7,204 nucleotides of DNA. Source: Ruminococcus sp. (lineage in GTDB: Bacteria; Bacillota_A; Clostridia; Oscillospirales; Ruminococcaceae). Positions within the stretch are counted from its first letter, which is position 1; each line of letters starts with the position of its first letter. A model generated the notes under the pieces. It searched no databases. It saw only the letters and a list, made by a program, of their open reading frames with translations, and was not told the origin of the DNA. Shown one piece after another: positions 1-6,048 of this stretch. Position numbers and translations under genes: made by a program. Location of the stretch: the NCBI GenBank assembly GCA_017418765.1, contig JAFOMV010000023.1, positions 1-7,204 on the forward strand, in the 5' to 3' direction.

Positions 1-685
1 CCTTTTTGCAAAGACTGCCGATGCCCGTGCCCACGGCTACACCAGCGGAAGATTCTCCTTCAATGTCAAGGGCGGACGCTGCGAGGCTTGTCAGGGCGAT
101 GGTATCATCAAGATAGAGATGCACTTTCTCCCCGATATATACGTTCCATGTGAAGTCTGCAAGGGCAAGCGCTATAACCGTGAGACTCTCGAAGTCCACT
201 ACAAGGGCAAGAGCATTTACGATGTGCTGGAAATGACCGTTGACGAGGGAGTTGAATTCTTCGAGCATCTCCCAAAGATAGCACGAAAGCTGAAAACTTT
301 GCAGGAAGTCGGACTGGGCTACATCAAGATAGGTCAGCCTGCAACTACCCTGTCAGGCGGTGAGGCTCAGCGTGTGAAGCTTTCCACCGAGCTTTCAAAG
401 CGCTCCACTGGCAAGACCATCTACATCCTTGACGAGCCAACAACAGGTCTTCACACCGCTGATGTACACAAGCTTATTGAAGTACTGCAAAGACTGACAG
501 ATCAGGGCAACACCGTTCTCGTCATCGAGCATAATCTCAACGTCATCAAGGTGGCCGATCATATCATTGATCTGGGTCCCGAAGGCGGCGACGGCGGCGG
601 CACAGTAGTCGCACAGGGAACTCCCGAGGAAGTGGCACAGTGTCCGCAGTCCTATACGGGACAATACCTGAAAGCATACCTTTGA
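1..685 (+). CDS. uvrA: UvrA, excinuclease ABC subunit A (3' part only)
   Basis: This is the DNA-damage sensing ATPase of nucleotide excision repair. It works as a dimer that loads UvrB on lesions in the cytoplasm. The gene is cut by the left edge. The first complete codon is at base 2, giving 227 residues of a protein that is usually about 940 long. In the visible part a zinc-finger CX2C-X19-CX2C is formed by Cys27, Cys30, Cys50 and Cys53 of the fragment. It follows the family motif [17 protein letters not shown]. The second ABC ATPase domain shows the signature [11 protein letters not shown] (about 117-127), Walker [13 protein letters not shown] (about 140-151) and the H-loop histidine in VIEHN (about 177). 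The C-terminus ends normally with GPEGG and TPEEVA motifs, so this end is complete. No clear terminator follows it. The family assignment is certain; the N-terminal half cannot be judged. Confidence 0.97.
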   Translation, partial: LFAKTADARAHGYTSGRFSFNVKGGRCEACQGDGIIKIEMHFLPDIYVPCEVCKGKRYNRETLEVHYKGKSIYDVLEMTVDEGVEFFEHLPKIARKLKTLQEVGLGYIKIGQPATTLSGGEAQRVKLSTELSKRSTGKTIYILDEPTTGLHTADVHKLIEVLQRLTDQGNTVLVIEHNLNVIKVADHIIDLGPEGGDGGGTVVAQGTPEEVAQCPQSYTGQYLKAYL

Positions 686-703
686 TCTGATTCTGAATTA
701 TCA

Positions 704-732
704 TGTATATTTGTCCGTAAACCGCATATAAT
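704..732 (+). promoter_or_regulatory. Probable promoter of the DUF1540 gene
   Basis: A perfect -10 box TATAAT lies at 727-732. With a 17-base spacer the -35 would be TGTATA at 704-709, which is weak. TTGTCC at 711-716 looks more like a -35 but is only 10 bases from the -10. The predicted start is near 739-740, directly at a 12-base palindrome. The -10 is convincing and the -35 is not, so an activator or another sigma factor is possible. Confidence 0.45.
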
Positions 733-739
733 AGTCTCG

Positions 740-751
740 GCTCATATGAGC
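740..751. promoter_or_regulatory. Perfect 12-bp palindrome at the predicted transcription start
   Basis: GCTCATATGAGC is a perfect palindrome. It begins 8 bases after the TATAAT box and lies 25 bases before the start codon of the DUF1540 gene. Its position fits an operator for a dimeric repressor. It has no loop, so it is poorly suited to an RNA hairpin. The nine bases GGCTCATAT recur at 1176-1184, just before ireB, but without the second half. Chance cannot be excluded. Confidence 0.35.
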
Positions 752-776
752 AATATCTTTTAAGGAGACTACTATA

Positions 777-959
777 ATGGACTGCAAAAAGAAAAACGAC
801 AACATCAGATGTACAGTTTCACAGTGCCAGCACAATCTGGTAACAGAGGATTTCTGCTCGCTGGACTGCATTTCCGTTGGTACTCATGAGGATAACCCTA
901 CCGTTCCGGAATGTACCGACTGCAACAGCTTTATGAAGCGCACAGGCATGGATTGCTGA
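777..959 (+). CDS. DUF1540 domain protein, small cysteine-rich, probably metal binding
   Basis: This 60-residue protein matches the DUF1540 pattern from memory: I-x-C-x-V-x-x-C-x-x-N near the start (Cys12, Cys17), a Cys-rich centre (Cys27, Cys31), I-x-V, and a closing C-x-x-C (Cys46, Cys49) followed by S-F. Two further cysteines sit at the ends (Cys3, Cys60), making eight in all. No signal peptide or membrane segment is seen, so it should be cytoplasmic. The cysteines suggest a bound metal, probably zinc, but the role of the family is unknown. The ribosome site AAGGAGA at 762-768 is 8 bases before the ATG and supports this start. It sits 91 bases after uvrA with its own -10 box, so it is probably a separate transcript. 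Family call is fairly sure; function is not known. Confidence 0.88.
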   Translation: MDCKKKNDNIRCTVSQCQHNLVTEDFCSLDCISVGTHEDNPTVPECTDCNSFMKRTGMDC

Positions 960-966
960 ACCTTAT

Positions 967-987
967 CAGGCGGTACTGCACCGCCTG
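967..987 (+). terminator. Hairpin after the DUF1540 gene, weak terminator candidate
   Basis: CAGGCGGT (967-974) pairs perfectly with ACCGCCTG (980-987) around a 5-base loop, starting 7 bases after the stop codon. The GC-rich 8-bp stem and the position fit a transcript end. The bases that follow (TACATATTG) are not a run of T, so it may be a poor intrinsic terminator or a 3' stabilising hairpin. Confidence 0.45.
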
Positions 988-1049
988 TACATATTGACCA
1001 AAAGTTAACCTGACAATCTGTTATATAAGCTAAAATGTAATGAGATAAC

Positions 1050-1078
1050 TTGCATAAAAGCGTTTTTTGCGTTATAAT
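1050..1078 (+). promoter_or_regulatory. Sigma-A type promoter of ireB
   Basis: TTGCAT (1050-1055) and a perfect TATAAT (1073-1078) are separated by exactly 17 bases. This is the best promoter in the window. The predicted start is near 1085, which leaves about 125 bases of leader before the ireB ATG. Confidence 0.75.
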
Positions 1079-1084
1079 AGATAG

Positions 1085-1210
1085 AGGCATTATTGCCGTA
1101 GCTTCTTGTATGATTCCATTTTTGTTTCACTTGAAGTAACGCCTATGGCTTTGAAGTACCCAATAGCATAGCCTGGGCTCATATATATACTACATCGGGA
1201 GGCTGATAAT
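1085..1210 (+). promoter_or_regulatory. Long 5' leader of ireB
   Basis: The predicted transcript carries about 125 untranslated bases. The leader has a small hairpin GGCA/TGCC (1086-1097), two copies of TTGAAGTA 20 bases apart, and an imperfect stem CTATG/CATAG (1143-1147 with 1167-1171). It ends in the ribosome site GGGAGG at 1197-1202, 8 bases before the ATG. No riboswitch class was recognised and no terminator-like stem with a T run is visible inside it. A regulatory role is only a possibility. Confidence 0.35.
1131..1158 (+). repeat. Direct repeat TTGAAGTA x2, 20-bp period
   Basis: TTGAAGTA occurs at 1131-1138 and again at 1151-1158, in the ireB leader. The 20-base spacing is close to two helical turns, as expected if one face of the DNA is bound twice. 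The repeats lie 46-74 bases downstream of the predicted start of transcription. The repeat itself is seen directly; any binding role is inferred. Confidence 0.5.
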
Positions 1211-1456
1211 ATGTTTGACAAGACAATGACATTCACTGTCAACGAGGACAAGGAAGCAGAGCTGAAGAAAAATCTGACGATAATCTATGACGCTCTCACT
1301 CAGAAAGGGTACAATCCTATCAATCAGATAGTTGGTTATATCCTCTCAGAAGATCCGACATACATAACAACTTACAATAACGCACGAAATCTTATCCGTC
1401 ATATTGACCGTGACGAGCTCTTACAGGTGCTCGTAAGATCATATCTTAATTCATAA
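1211..1456 (+). CDS. ireB: IreB family regulatory phosphoprotein (UPF0297/DUF965)
   Basis: This 81-residue protein is a clear IreB/YrzL family member of normal length. In Enterococcus faecalis, IreB is phosphorylated by the PASTA-domain kinase IreK, acts in the cytoplasm and tunes cephalosporin tolerance. Family motifs are [11 protein letters not shown] (33-43), DPTYIT (48-53), NNARNLIR (56-63) and [13 protein letters not shown] (67-79). The N-terminus FDKTMTF resembles the Bacillus homologue; Thr5 and Thr7 are the likely counterparts of the threonines phosphorylated in Enterococcus. GGGAGG 8 bases upstream supports the start. In many Firmicutes the gene lies between alaS and ruvX. Here it has its own promoter and terminator, with a DUF1540 gene before it and an unrelated exported protein after it, so the usual cluster is broken. 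Confidence 0.96.
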   Translation: MFDKTMTFTVNEDKEAELKKNLTIIYDALTQKGYNPINQIVGYILSEDPTYITTYNNARNLIRHIDRDELLQVLVRSYLNS

Positions 1457-1507
1457 CATCAGTTTCTGACTCTGGACATAGAGAAAACAGAATAAATAAG
1501 ATATCCT

Positions 1508-1538
1508 GAACTGCACAGTACCTGTGCAGTTCTTTTTT
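1508..1538 (+). terminator. Strong intrinsic terminator of ireB
   Basis: GAACTGCACAG (1508-1518) pairs perfectly with CTGTGCAGTTC (1522-1532) around a 3-base loop. Six T bases follow at once (1533-1538). It lies 51 bases after the ireB stop and closes that transcript before the next gene. Confidence 0.93.
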
Positions 1539-1666
1539 ATACAGGGCGCATAATCTTTTAATATGGTTTTATGAACTCTTTAAAAGTTCTTATATATATT
1601 TTATACAAGCATAAGACCTCTAAAAAAGTTTAAATGCACATATCCTACAAACTTTGTTTTGGAGCA
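1539..1666. other. AT-rich non-coding spacer
   Basis: No open frame with a ribosome site is seen here on either strand. The stretch is AT-rich and holds two short inverted repeats: GAACT/AGTTC (1573-1577 and 1585-1589) and AAAGTTT/AAACTTT (1625-1631 and 1649-1655). The second ends 11 bases before the -35 of the next promoter and could be a regulator site. In AT-rich DNA both could arise by chance. Confidence 0.5.
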
Positions 1667-1695
1667 TTGACTTTTGCGATACGTTGTGATAATAT
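1667..1695 (+). promoter_or_regulatory. Probable promoter of the 622-residue exported protein gene
   Basis: A good -35 TTGACT lies at 1667-1672. Two -10 readings are possible: GATAAT at 1688-1693 with an extended TG before it (15-base spacer), or TAATAT at 1690-1695 with a 17-base spacer. Transcription should begin near 1700, leaving about 70 leader bases. Confidence 0.6.
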
Positions 1696-1702
1696 ATGCA
1701 TA

Positions 1703-1729
1703 TCGGAAATACAGATATCGTTTTTCCGA
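1703..1729 (+). repeat. Inverted repeat at the 5' end of the predicted transcript
   Basis: TCGGAAA (1703-1709) and TTTCCGA (1723-1729) form a 7-bp inverted repeat with a 13-base loop. It begins about 3 bases into the predicted mRNA and ends 27 bases before the ribosome site. It could be a 5' stabilising hairpin or an operator. Confidence 0.4.
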
Positions 1730-1768
1730 AGGTCACTATTAAATCTACTATAATCTGGAGGGATTACT

Positions 1769-3637
1769 ATGTTTGAAAATCACAACAATAACAATGTACA
1801 GTTCGAGAATCAGCAGATGGGGTATGGATTCTACGGAGCTTCCGGCGTTGAGCCTGTTACAGGCAGAAGCAGAGGCAAGAAGATAGCTGTTATCAGCGGT
1901 ATAACTGCTGCTGCTCTCGCAGGCGGATGTACAACAGCTTATGCTGTTTCTGATACTGTTAAGAATCAGGTCAAGCTCCGTACTATGCAGCCGGAAAAGT
2001 ATTATGCATGGGTCTGCGAAAACAATGGTACAGAAATAGCTAAAAAGGCAAGCATTGATTACGAAAAGAGCATCAACAGATTCAAAGATGGTACAGGCGT
2101 AAACTACACGCTCAATTATGATGTTCCTGCAAATGTCAGAACACAGCTCAAGAGTTTCATCGGTGATGATGACGAAATGAACGATGTTATCGACAATATA
2201 AAGAACATCACACTGAAAATGGATGGTGCAGCAGGTAAAAATGGCATCAGCTACGATATCGGTGCCTTCCTCAACAGCGATAAGCTTGCTTCTTTAGAAT
2301 ATAACGTTGACCCTGACACAATGGATATTTCGCTGCGCTGCCCTGAGCTTACAGAAAAATGGCTCAAAGTGAACACAGATTCATTTGCCGATGAGATGTC
2401 AGGCGGTCAGGATACTCAGAAGATACTCTCTTTCTATAAGGAATTTCTCAATGATCCATCTGGATTTTTATCGCCCGAACAGCTTGAAACAGAGATAAAC
2501 AAGTACATAAATATTTGGAATGACGTAACAAAGAAGGATGTCGAGATCGAGAAAAAGGAAACTGTCGGTATTGGCGATATTTCCGTAAATTATACTGTTG
2601 CAGAGATCACTGTTACTGCTGAGATGTATGAGGATCTCAGCAATAAGATCATCGGCGAACTTAAAAATGATGATATCATCAAGGGCATTGCTATTGATAA
2701 GTTAGGCATTGACGCTGATGAATACACATCAAAGCTCGATGATATGCTCATGGATGTCTACGATTCAGACAGCTTCAAGGAGCCTGCTGTTTTAAAGACT
2801 TACATCGACCCAACAGGTCAGATCAGAGGTTTCAGCATGACCAACAGCGAGATCGGCGAAGTTAAGGCTATTGTTGGAAAGGATGACGATCAGATCAGAG
2901 GCGAATTCATATTCGGCGACAAGACTAAGGGTACTCTCACCGCTACAGAAGGCTCAGGCAAAACATATGACGGTACTCTCGAAGTTAAAGCTGAAAACGA
3001 AACATACTCTTTCGATTTCGACGGCCTTAAAGTCATCGACGAGGAAAACGGCTACACTGAGGGCAATATCACAGTAAAAACACCTGACTCATCAGCTGCC
3101 TCACTTGTCCTTTCTTCGGATGGAAAGTCACAGACCATCACCTATGATATCAAGGCTAACGGCGAAGATTACGGTAAGCTCGTACTTGATTATTCAGTAA
3201 GCAGCGGCGCAAAAGTAAACATCCCTGATGACAGCAATGCGCTTACCATCGATAAGGACAGCGATATTGAGATCGAGGACTATGTTTCACAGGCAGAAGT
3301 TGAATCATTCTTCAAGGATGTACTCACAAAAATCGGCTTCAAGGATGCAGGCGAAACTGCAAAGAGCGTTACAGACAGCATCTATTCTTTCGGTGATTAC
3401 TCGGATATGTATTCTTTCTCCGATAACGGCGAATTCACATTTGATGAGGATATGTCAGATGAAGACGGTGCTTACTCATTCAGCTTTGACAGCGATTCAT
3501 ATGACTGGGATTCCGAAGATTTCGACTGGGACTCTGAGGATTTTGACTGGGAAGACTTTGGCGTAAATGAGGATGACATTACAGTTAATACCCCTGATAT
3601 GGAAATATCACAGTCAACAGCTAAAGCTTCAGCTTAA
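1769..3637 (+). CDS. Exported or membrane-anchored protein of unknown function with acidic repeat tail
   Basis: No family is recognised for this 622-residue protein. A polar Asn/Gln-rich start (1-36) is followed by basic residues and a hydrophobic segment (about 39-60) that contains Cys54 and ends in AYA (57-59). It is either a late signal peptide cut after Ala59 or an N-terminal anchor. AGGC at 51-54 is a poor lipobox, as the -3 position is not Leu. The rest is soluble, acidic and looks rich in short beta strands. It has only two cysteines (83 and 191). The tail (about 545-600) is dense in Asp, Glu, Ser, Tyr, Phe and Trp, with DWDSEDF repeats. GGAGGG at 1757-1762, 6 bases before the ATG, supports the start. 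The gene has its own promoter and terminator. A lipid-binding half-barrel fold like LppX/LolA is one guess for the core, without firm support. Confidence 0.85.
   Translation: MFENHNNNNVQFENQQMGYGFYGASGVEPVTGRSRGKKIAVISGITAAALAGGCTTAYAVSDTVKNQVKLRTMQPEKYYAWVCENNGTEIAKKASIDYEKSINRFKDGTGVNYTLNYDVPANVRTQLKSFIGDDDEMNDVIDNIKNITLKMDGAAGKNGISYDIGAFLNSDKLASLEYNVDPDTMDISLRCPELTEKWLKVNTDSFADEMSGGQDTQKILSFYKEFLNDPSGFLSPEQLETEINKYINIWNDVTKKDVEIEKKETVGIGDISVNYTVAEITVTAEMYEDLSNKIIGELKNDDIIKGIAIDKLGIDADEYTSKLDDMLMDVYDSDSFKEPAVLKTYIDPTGQIRGFSMTNSEIGEVKAIVGKDDDQIRGEFIFGDKTKGTLTATEGSGKTYDGTLEVKAENETYSFDFDGLKVIDEENGYTEGNITVKTPDSSAASLVLSSDGKSQTITYDIKANGEDYGKLVLDYSVSSGAKVNIPDDSNALTIDKDSDIEIEDYVSQAEVESFFKDVLTKIGFKDAGETAKSVTDSIYSFGDYSDMYSFSDNGEFTFDEDMSDEDGAYSFSFDSDSYDWDSEDFDWDSEDFDWEDFGVNEDDITVNTPDMEISQSTAKASA
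3503..3559 (+). repeat. Tandem 21-bp coding repeat (DWDSEDF)
   Basis: GACTGG starts at 3503, 3524 and 3545, an exact 21-base period. The encoded residues 579-597 are two copies of DWDSEDF followed by a shortened DWEDF. The DNA copies differ at third positions (for example GATTCCGAAGAT against GACTCTGAGGAT), while the protein copies are identical. That suggests an older duplication kept by selection on the protein. Confidence 0.85.
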
Positions 3638-3656
3638 CGCATATAATACATAAATT

Positions 3657-3699
3657 TAACGGGAAGGGCCCGATAGCAGGTCCTTCCCGTTATTTATTC
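3657..3699 (+). terminator. Intrinsic terminator of the 622-residue protein gene
   Basis: Bases 3657-3670 pair with 3679-3692 in a 14-bp stem with one G-T pair and an 8-base loop. The core is AACGGGAAGG with CCTTCCCGTT. The tail ATTTATTCT is only moderately T-rich. It starts 20 bases after the stop codon. Read on the other strand it could also act as a back-up for the minus-strand gene. Confidence 0.8.
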
Positions 3700-3700
3700 T

Positions 3701-3745
3701 CATAATAAACGAAGGGACAAGCCTTGCTTCCGAAAGGCCTGTCCC
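3701..3745 (-). terminator. Terminator of the minus-strand coiled-coil gene
   Basis: On the minus strand TGTCCC and AAGGC pair with GCCTT and GGGACA (3734-3745 with 3714-3725), interrupted by one A-C mismatch, around an 8-base loop. The bases after it on that strand read TTCGTTTATTATG, which is T-rich. It starts 43 bases beyond the stop codon at 3789. The T-rich side decides the strand. Confidence 0.7.
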
Positions 3746-3788
3746 CTGTAAATTATATACTTCTGTAAAAATGGTCAGGTTATATCTA

Positions 3789-5999
3789 TCAGAGATTTGA
3801 ACTCTTTACAGAGATTATCCTCATTGAATCGATAGTATATGAACCATCATTTTTCTCTGTGAGCTGATACTCAACTGTTTTTGCAACACACTTAGGCAGC
3901 CACTCAGGGAGCTCATCGATATAGTCTACTGTCAATGTATATATATCGCCGCTCTTAACGACTGATCTTACTTCGGGAGCGTATGTAAATGTTATAGGTC
4001 TCAGCTTGACATTGTATGCGCCGTTTGAGTAATAGAAACGAGCTTCAACAGGACCTACAGTGCAGTGTTCAAATGCAGGTAAGTTTTCACCAAAAAGCTC
4101 AACTGCGTACTTTTCAACATCCACATCCGGAATAGTTATTGTATCGCCAAGCTGGCTTTCATAATTTGCAGCTTTATTCTTATCCATTATTATGGACCAT
4201 ATAGTAGCTGTGATTATCTGCTCTGACGAAAGCTCAGAAGGTTCATTAAAGGCATCGATATCCATGATAGCAGTAGGATATATCACCTTGTTGAAGCGAT
4301 CCTTCTTATCATTTGCAGTACCGACATTTCTCAGCATATTCACAGCGCCTGCAAGAATTGTAAACAAGCCTATAAGCGCAAGCAGACCGCACACTATACC
4401 AAGAACGGCATACTTTCTTCTCTTTGCCTTTATATCTTTAAGTGAACGGAAAGCATTGCCTATCTTTGACTGTTCATTCTGAGCCTTAACGAGCTCCTCA
4501 GGGTCCTCATTGAGAATATCTTCAAGTGTCGATGTAACTTTTCCGCTTTCAGCGTTACTGATATCCTCATCGGGTATCTCCTCTATAGAGAAGTCATCCT
4601 CAGAAGTATCTGAACCGTCATTCTGTTCGGAAGACGAAATCTCCGACTCGGATACGACTTCATCAAGCTTTGCTTCAAATTCCTCATCAAGTGAAACGGT
4701 ATCTTCGATCTCCGAACCATTATCATCAGCATCAGGAATTACAGATTCATCATTTATAGCAGCTATAGCAGCGTTTACCAGTTCATCTGCTTCATTGCTG
4801 TCATCCTGTTCAAACATAGCAGCATCGGCTTCATCAACAGCTGCTGCATCGCTTTTTTTATCCTCGGCAAAAACTGCCTGTTCTTCCTCATCAAAAACAT
4901 CGCCTGAGAAAATACCCTTTATTTTAGCAAAAAGGCCTTTTTTTCCGCCCTTTTTCTTATCAGCAGCAGATACAGTATGAGCGCCGAAAAAGGATTCAGG
5001 GTCCTCAGCTGCTGCGCCGAGCGCCTCTATGGCCTCGTCAAGTTCATCATGGACCTCAGAAGATACATCGTCAGCTAATGTAGGAACAGGCGGTATATCT
5101 CCTGTATTTGCAGCTTCATCGGCAGCAGCAAGAGCCTTCAGCGCATCTTCTTCACTTATTGCAGCTGTTTCCTCTGCTTCTATAGCAGCTTCTTCTTCAG
5201 CAAGACGTGCCATCTCCTCAGCTATACGCTTCTTCCTTGCTTCCTTTTCAGCCGCCTTCTCCTCTGCGATACGCTTCATTTCAGCAGCGATACGAGCTTC
5301 TTCAGCAGCTTTTTCTTCGGCAAGGCGTTTTTTCTCCTCGGCTATACGAGCTTCCTCGGCAGCTCTTTCCTCAGCAAGACGCTTCATCTCAGCAATACGT
5401 GCTTCTTCCTTTTCTCTTTCCTCAGCAAGGCGCTGTCTTTCAAGAACTGCTTTTGCAGCTTCTTCCTTAGCCTTTTCCTCGTCAAGTCTTCTCTTTTCAG
5501 CTATCTTCTCAGCTGCGGCACGTGCCCCCTGAGCGGCTGTTTCCTCAGCCTTGCGGGCTTCTTCGGCAGCCTTTGCTGCTCTGTCCTTTTCAAGCTCCTG
5601 CTGACGGATAGCCTCATAGTCAGGAAGTTCGCCTGAGATGACGATCTTCATTTTCTTCTTCTTCACAGGAGAGGGTTCTTCATCAGAGGGATAAACAGGT
5701 CTCTCCACAGGTGTATCAGGTATCGGCTTGATCTTCTTGCCGAATTTTCTGTCATAAGCACTTACAGGTTTTTTATCGAAAACCTTTGTAGCTTCATTTG
5801 AGTTCTCCTTACGAACTCTTTTCTTTGGCTTTTCAGCAGGCTGAGACTTGTTCTCATCAGAAAGAACGCTCATAAGGTCATCAAGCGAAGCATTTTCAAG
5901 TACATCGCTTACATCAGCTTTTTTTGACATCTTTTTTGACACTGCTTCATTGTTTCTCAGATTATCAAGCATATCGTCAAGTTCTTTTTTAGTAGCCAT
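3789..5999 (-). CDS. Single-pass membrane protein with long cytoplasmic coiled coil, unknown function
   Basis: This 736-residue protein has no recognised family. In order it has: a charged, disordered-looking start (1-125); a Glu/Ala/Arg/Lys-rich coiled coil (about 131-281) with 17-18 residue repeats; an acidic linker (about 285-515) interrupted by a basic, amphipathic-looking patch GGKKGLFAKIKGIFSG (about 351-366); basic residues KAKRRK; a hydrophobic helix (about 530-556); and a C-terminal domain of about 180 residues with Cys646 and Cys704. Positive residues before the helix and no signal peptide put the N-terminus inside and the C-terminus outside. The frame opens 12 bases earlier (MEVR), but that ATG overlaps the ribosome site GGAGGT (6009-6004), so the ATG at 5999 is chosen. 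It lies 49 bases after proA and is probably cotranscribed. The plan is loosely like TolA, but there is no outer membrane here. A scaffold or cell-envelope role is only a guess. Confidence 0.85.
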   Translation of the reverse strand: MATKKELDDMLDNLRNNEAVSKKMSKKADVSDVLENASLDDLMSVLSDENKSQPAEKPKKRVRKENSNEATKVFDKKPVSAYDRKFGKKIKPIPDTPVERPVYPSDEEPSPVKKKKMKIVISGELPDYEAIRQQELEKDRAAKAAEEARKAEETAAQGARAAAEKIAEKRRLDEEKAKEEAAKAVLERQRLAEEREKEEARIAEMKRLAEERAAEEARIAEEKKRLAEEKAAEEARIAAEMKRIAEEKAAEKEARKKRIAEEMARLAEEEAAIEAEETAAISEEDALKALAAADEAANTGDIPPVPTLADDVSSEVHDELDEAIEALGAAAEDPESFFGAHTVSAADKKKGGKKGLFAKIKGIFSGDVFDEEEQAVFAEDKKSDAAAVDEADAAMFEQDDSNEADELVNAAIAAINDESVIPDADDNGSEIEDTVSLDEEFEAKLDEVVSESEISSSEQNDGSDTSEDDFSIEEIPDEDISNAESGKVTSTLEDILNEDPEELVKAQNEQSKIGNAFRSLKDIKAKRRKYAVLGIVCGLLALIGLFTILAGAVNMLRNVGTANDKKDRFNKVIYPTAIMDIDAFNEPSELSSEQIITATIWSIIMDKNKAANYESQLGDTITIPDVDVEKYAVELFGENLPAFEHCTVGPVEARFYYSNGAYNVKLRPITFTYAPEVRSVVKSGDIYTLTVDYIDELPEWLPKCVAKTVEYQLTEKNDGSYTIDSMRIISVKSSNL
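5184..5432 (-). repeat. Coding repeats of the coiled coil (RLAEE...EEARIAEE units)
   Basis: Within the coiled coil, units starting RLAEE or RIAEE recur at residues 190, 207, 225, 243 and 258 of the 736-residue protein. The first spacings are 17, 18 and 18; the last is about 15. An extra or missing residue breaks a strict heptad, which is common in long bacterial coiled coils. The repeated codons also leave long open frames on the opposite strand, which are not genes. Confidence 0.7.
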
Positions 6000-6003
6000 T
6001 CTT

Positions 6004-6009
6004 ACCTCC
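6004..6009 (-). promoter_or_regulatory. Ribosome site that decides the start of the coiled-coil protein
   Basis: On the minus strand GGAGGT lies 4 bases before the ATG at 5999-5997. The upstream ATG at 6011-6009 shares its G with this site and has no ribosome site of its own, so the shorter protein beginning MATKKELDD is preferred. Confidence 0.85.
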
Positions 6010-6021
6010 ATATATTTACAT

Positions 6022-6042
6022 AAAGCGTATTATTTCCGCTTT
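6022..6042 (-). repeat. Small inverted repeat between proA and the coiled-coil gene
   Basis: AAAGCG (6022-6027) and CGCTTT (6037-6042) form a 6-bp stem with a 9-base loop in the 49-base gap. No T run follows on the minus strand, so it is not a convincing terminator. It could slow decay or mark RNA processing between the two genes. Confidence 0.4.
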
Positions 6043-6048
6043 TTGCAT

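Noticed and set aside
994..1026. TTGACC with TTATAT as a second promoter for ireB
   Set aside because: The spacer is 21 bases, too long, and a much better promoter lies at 1050-1078.
884..1090. 68-residue open frame on the minus strand
   Set aside because: It covers the 3' part of the DUF1540 gene and the ireB promoter, and has no ribosome site or recognisable motif.
1110..1139. Nine-codon frame (MIPFLFHLK) in the ireB leader as a leader peptide
   Set aside because: There is no ribosome site near it and no alternative terminator hairpin after it, so attenuation is not supported.
4192..4980. Two plus-strand open frames of 96 and 156 residues
   Set aside because: They are antisense to the membrane and acidic parts of the coiled-coil protein, with no ribosome site and low-complexity content.
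5029..5532. 167-residue Ser/Ala-rich open frame on the plus strand
   Set aside because: It mirrors the Glu/Ala/Arg repeats of the coiled coil in codon-complementary form and is a by-product of that repeat.
6000..6011. Start of the coiled-coil protein at MEVR
   Set aside because: That ATG overlaps the GGAGGT ribosome site used by the next ATG and has none of its own.
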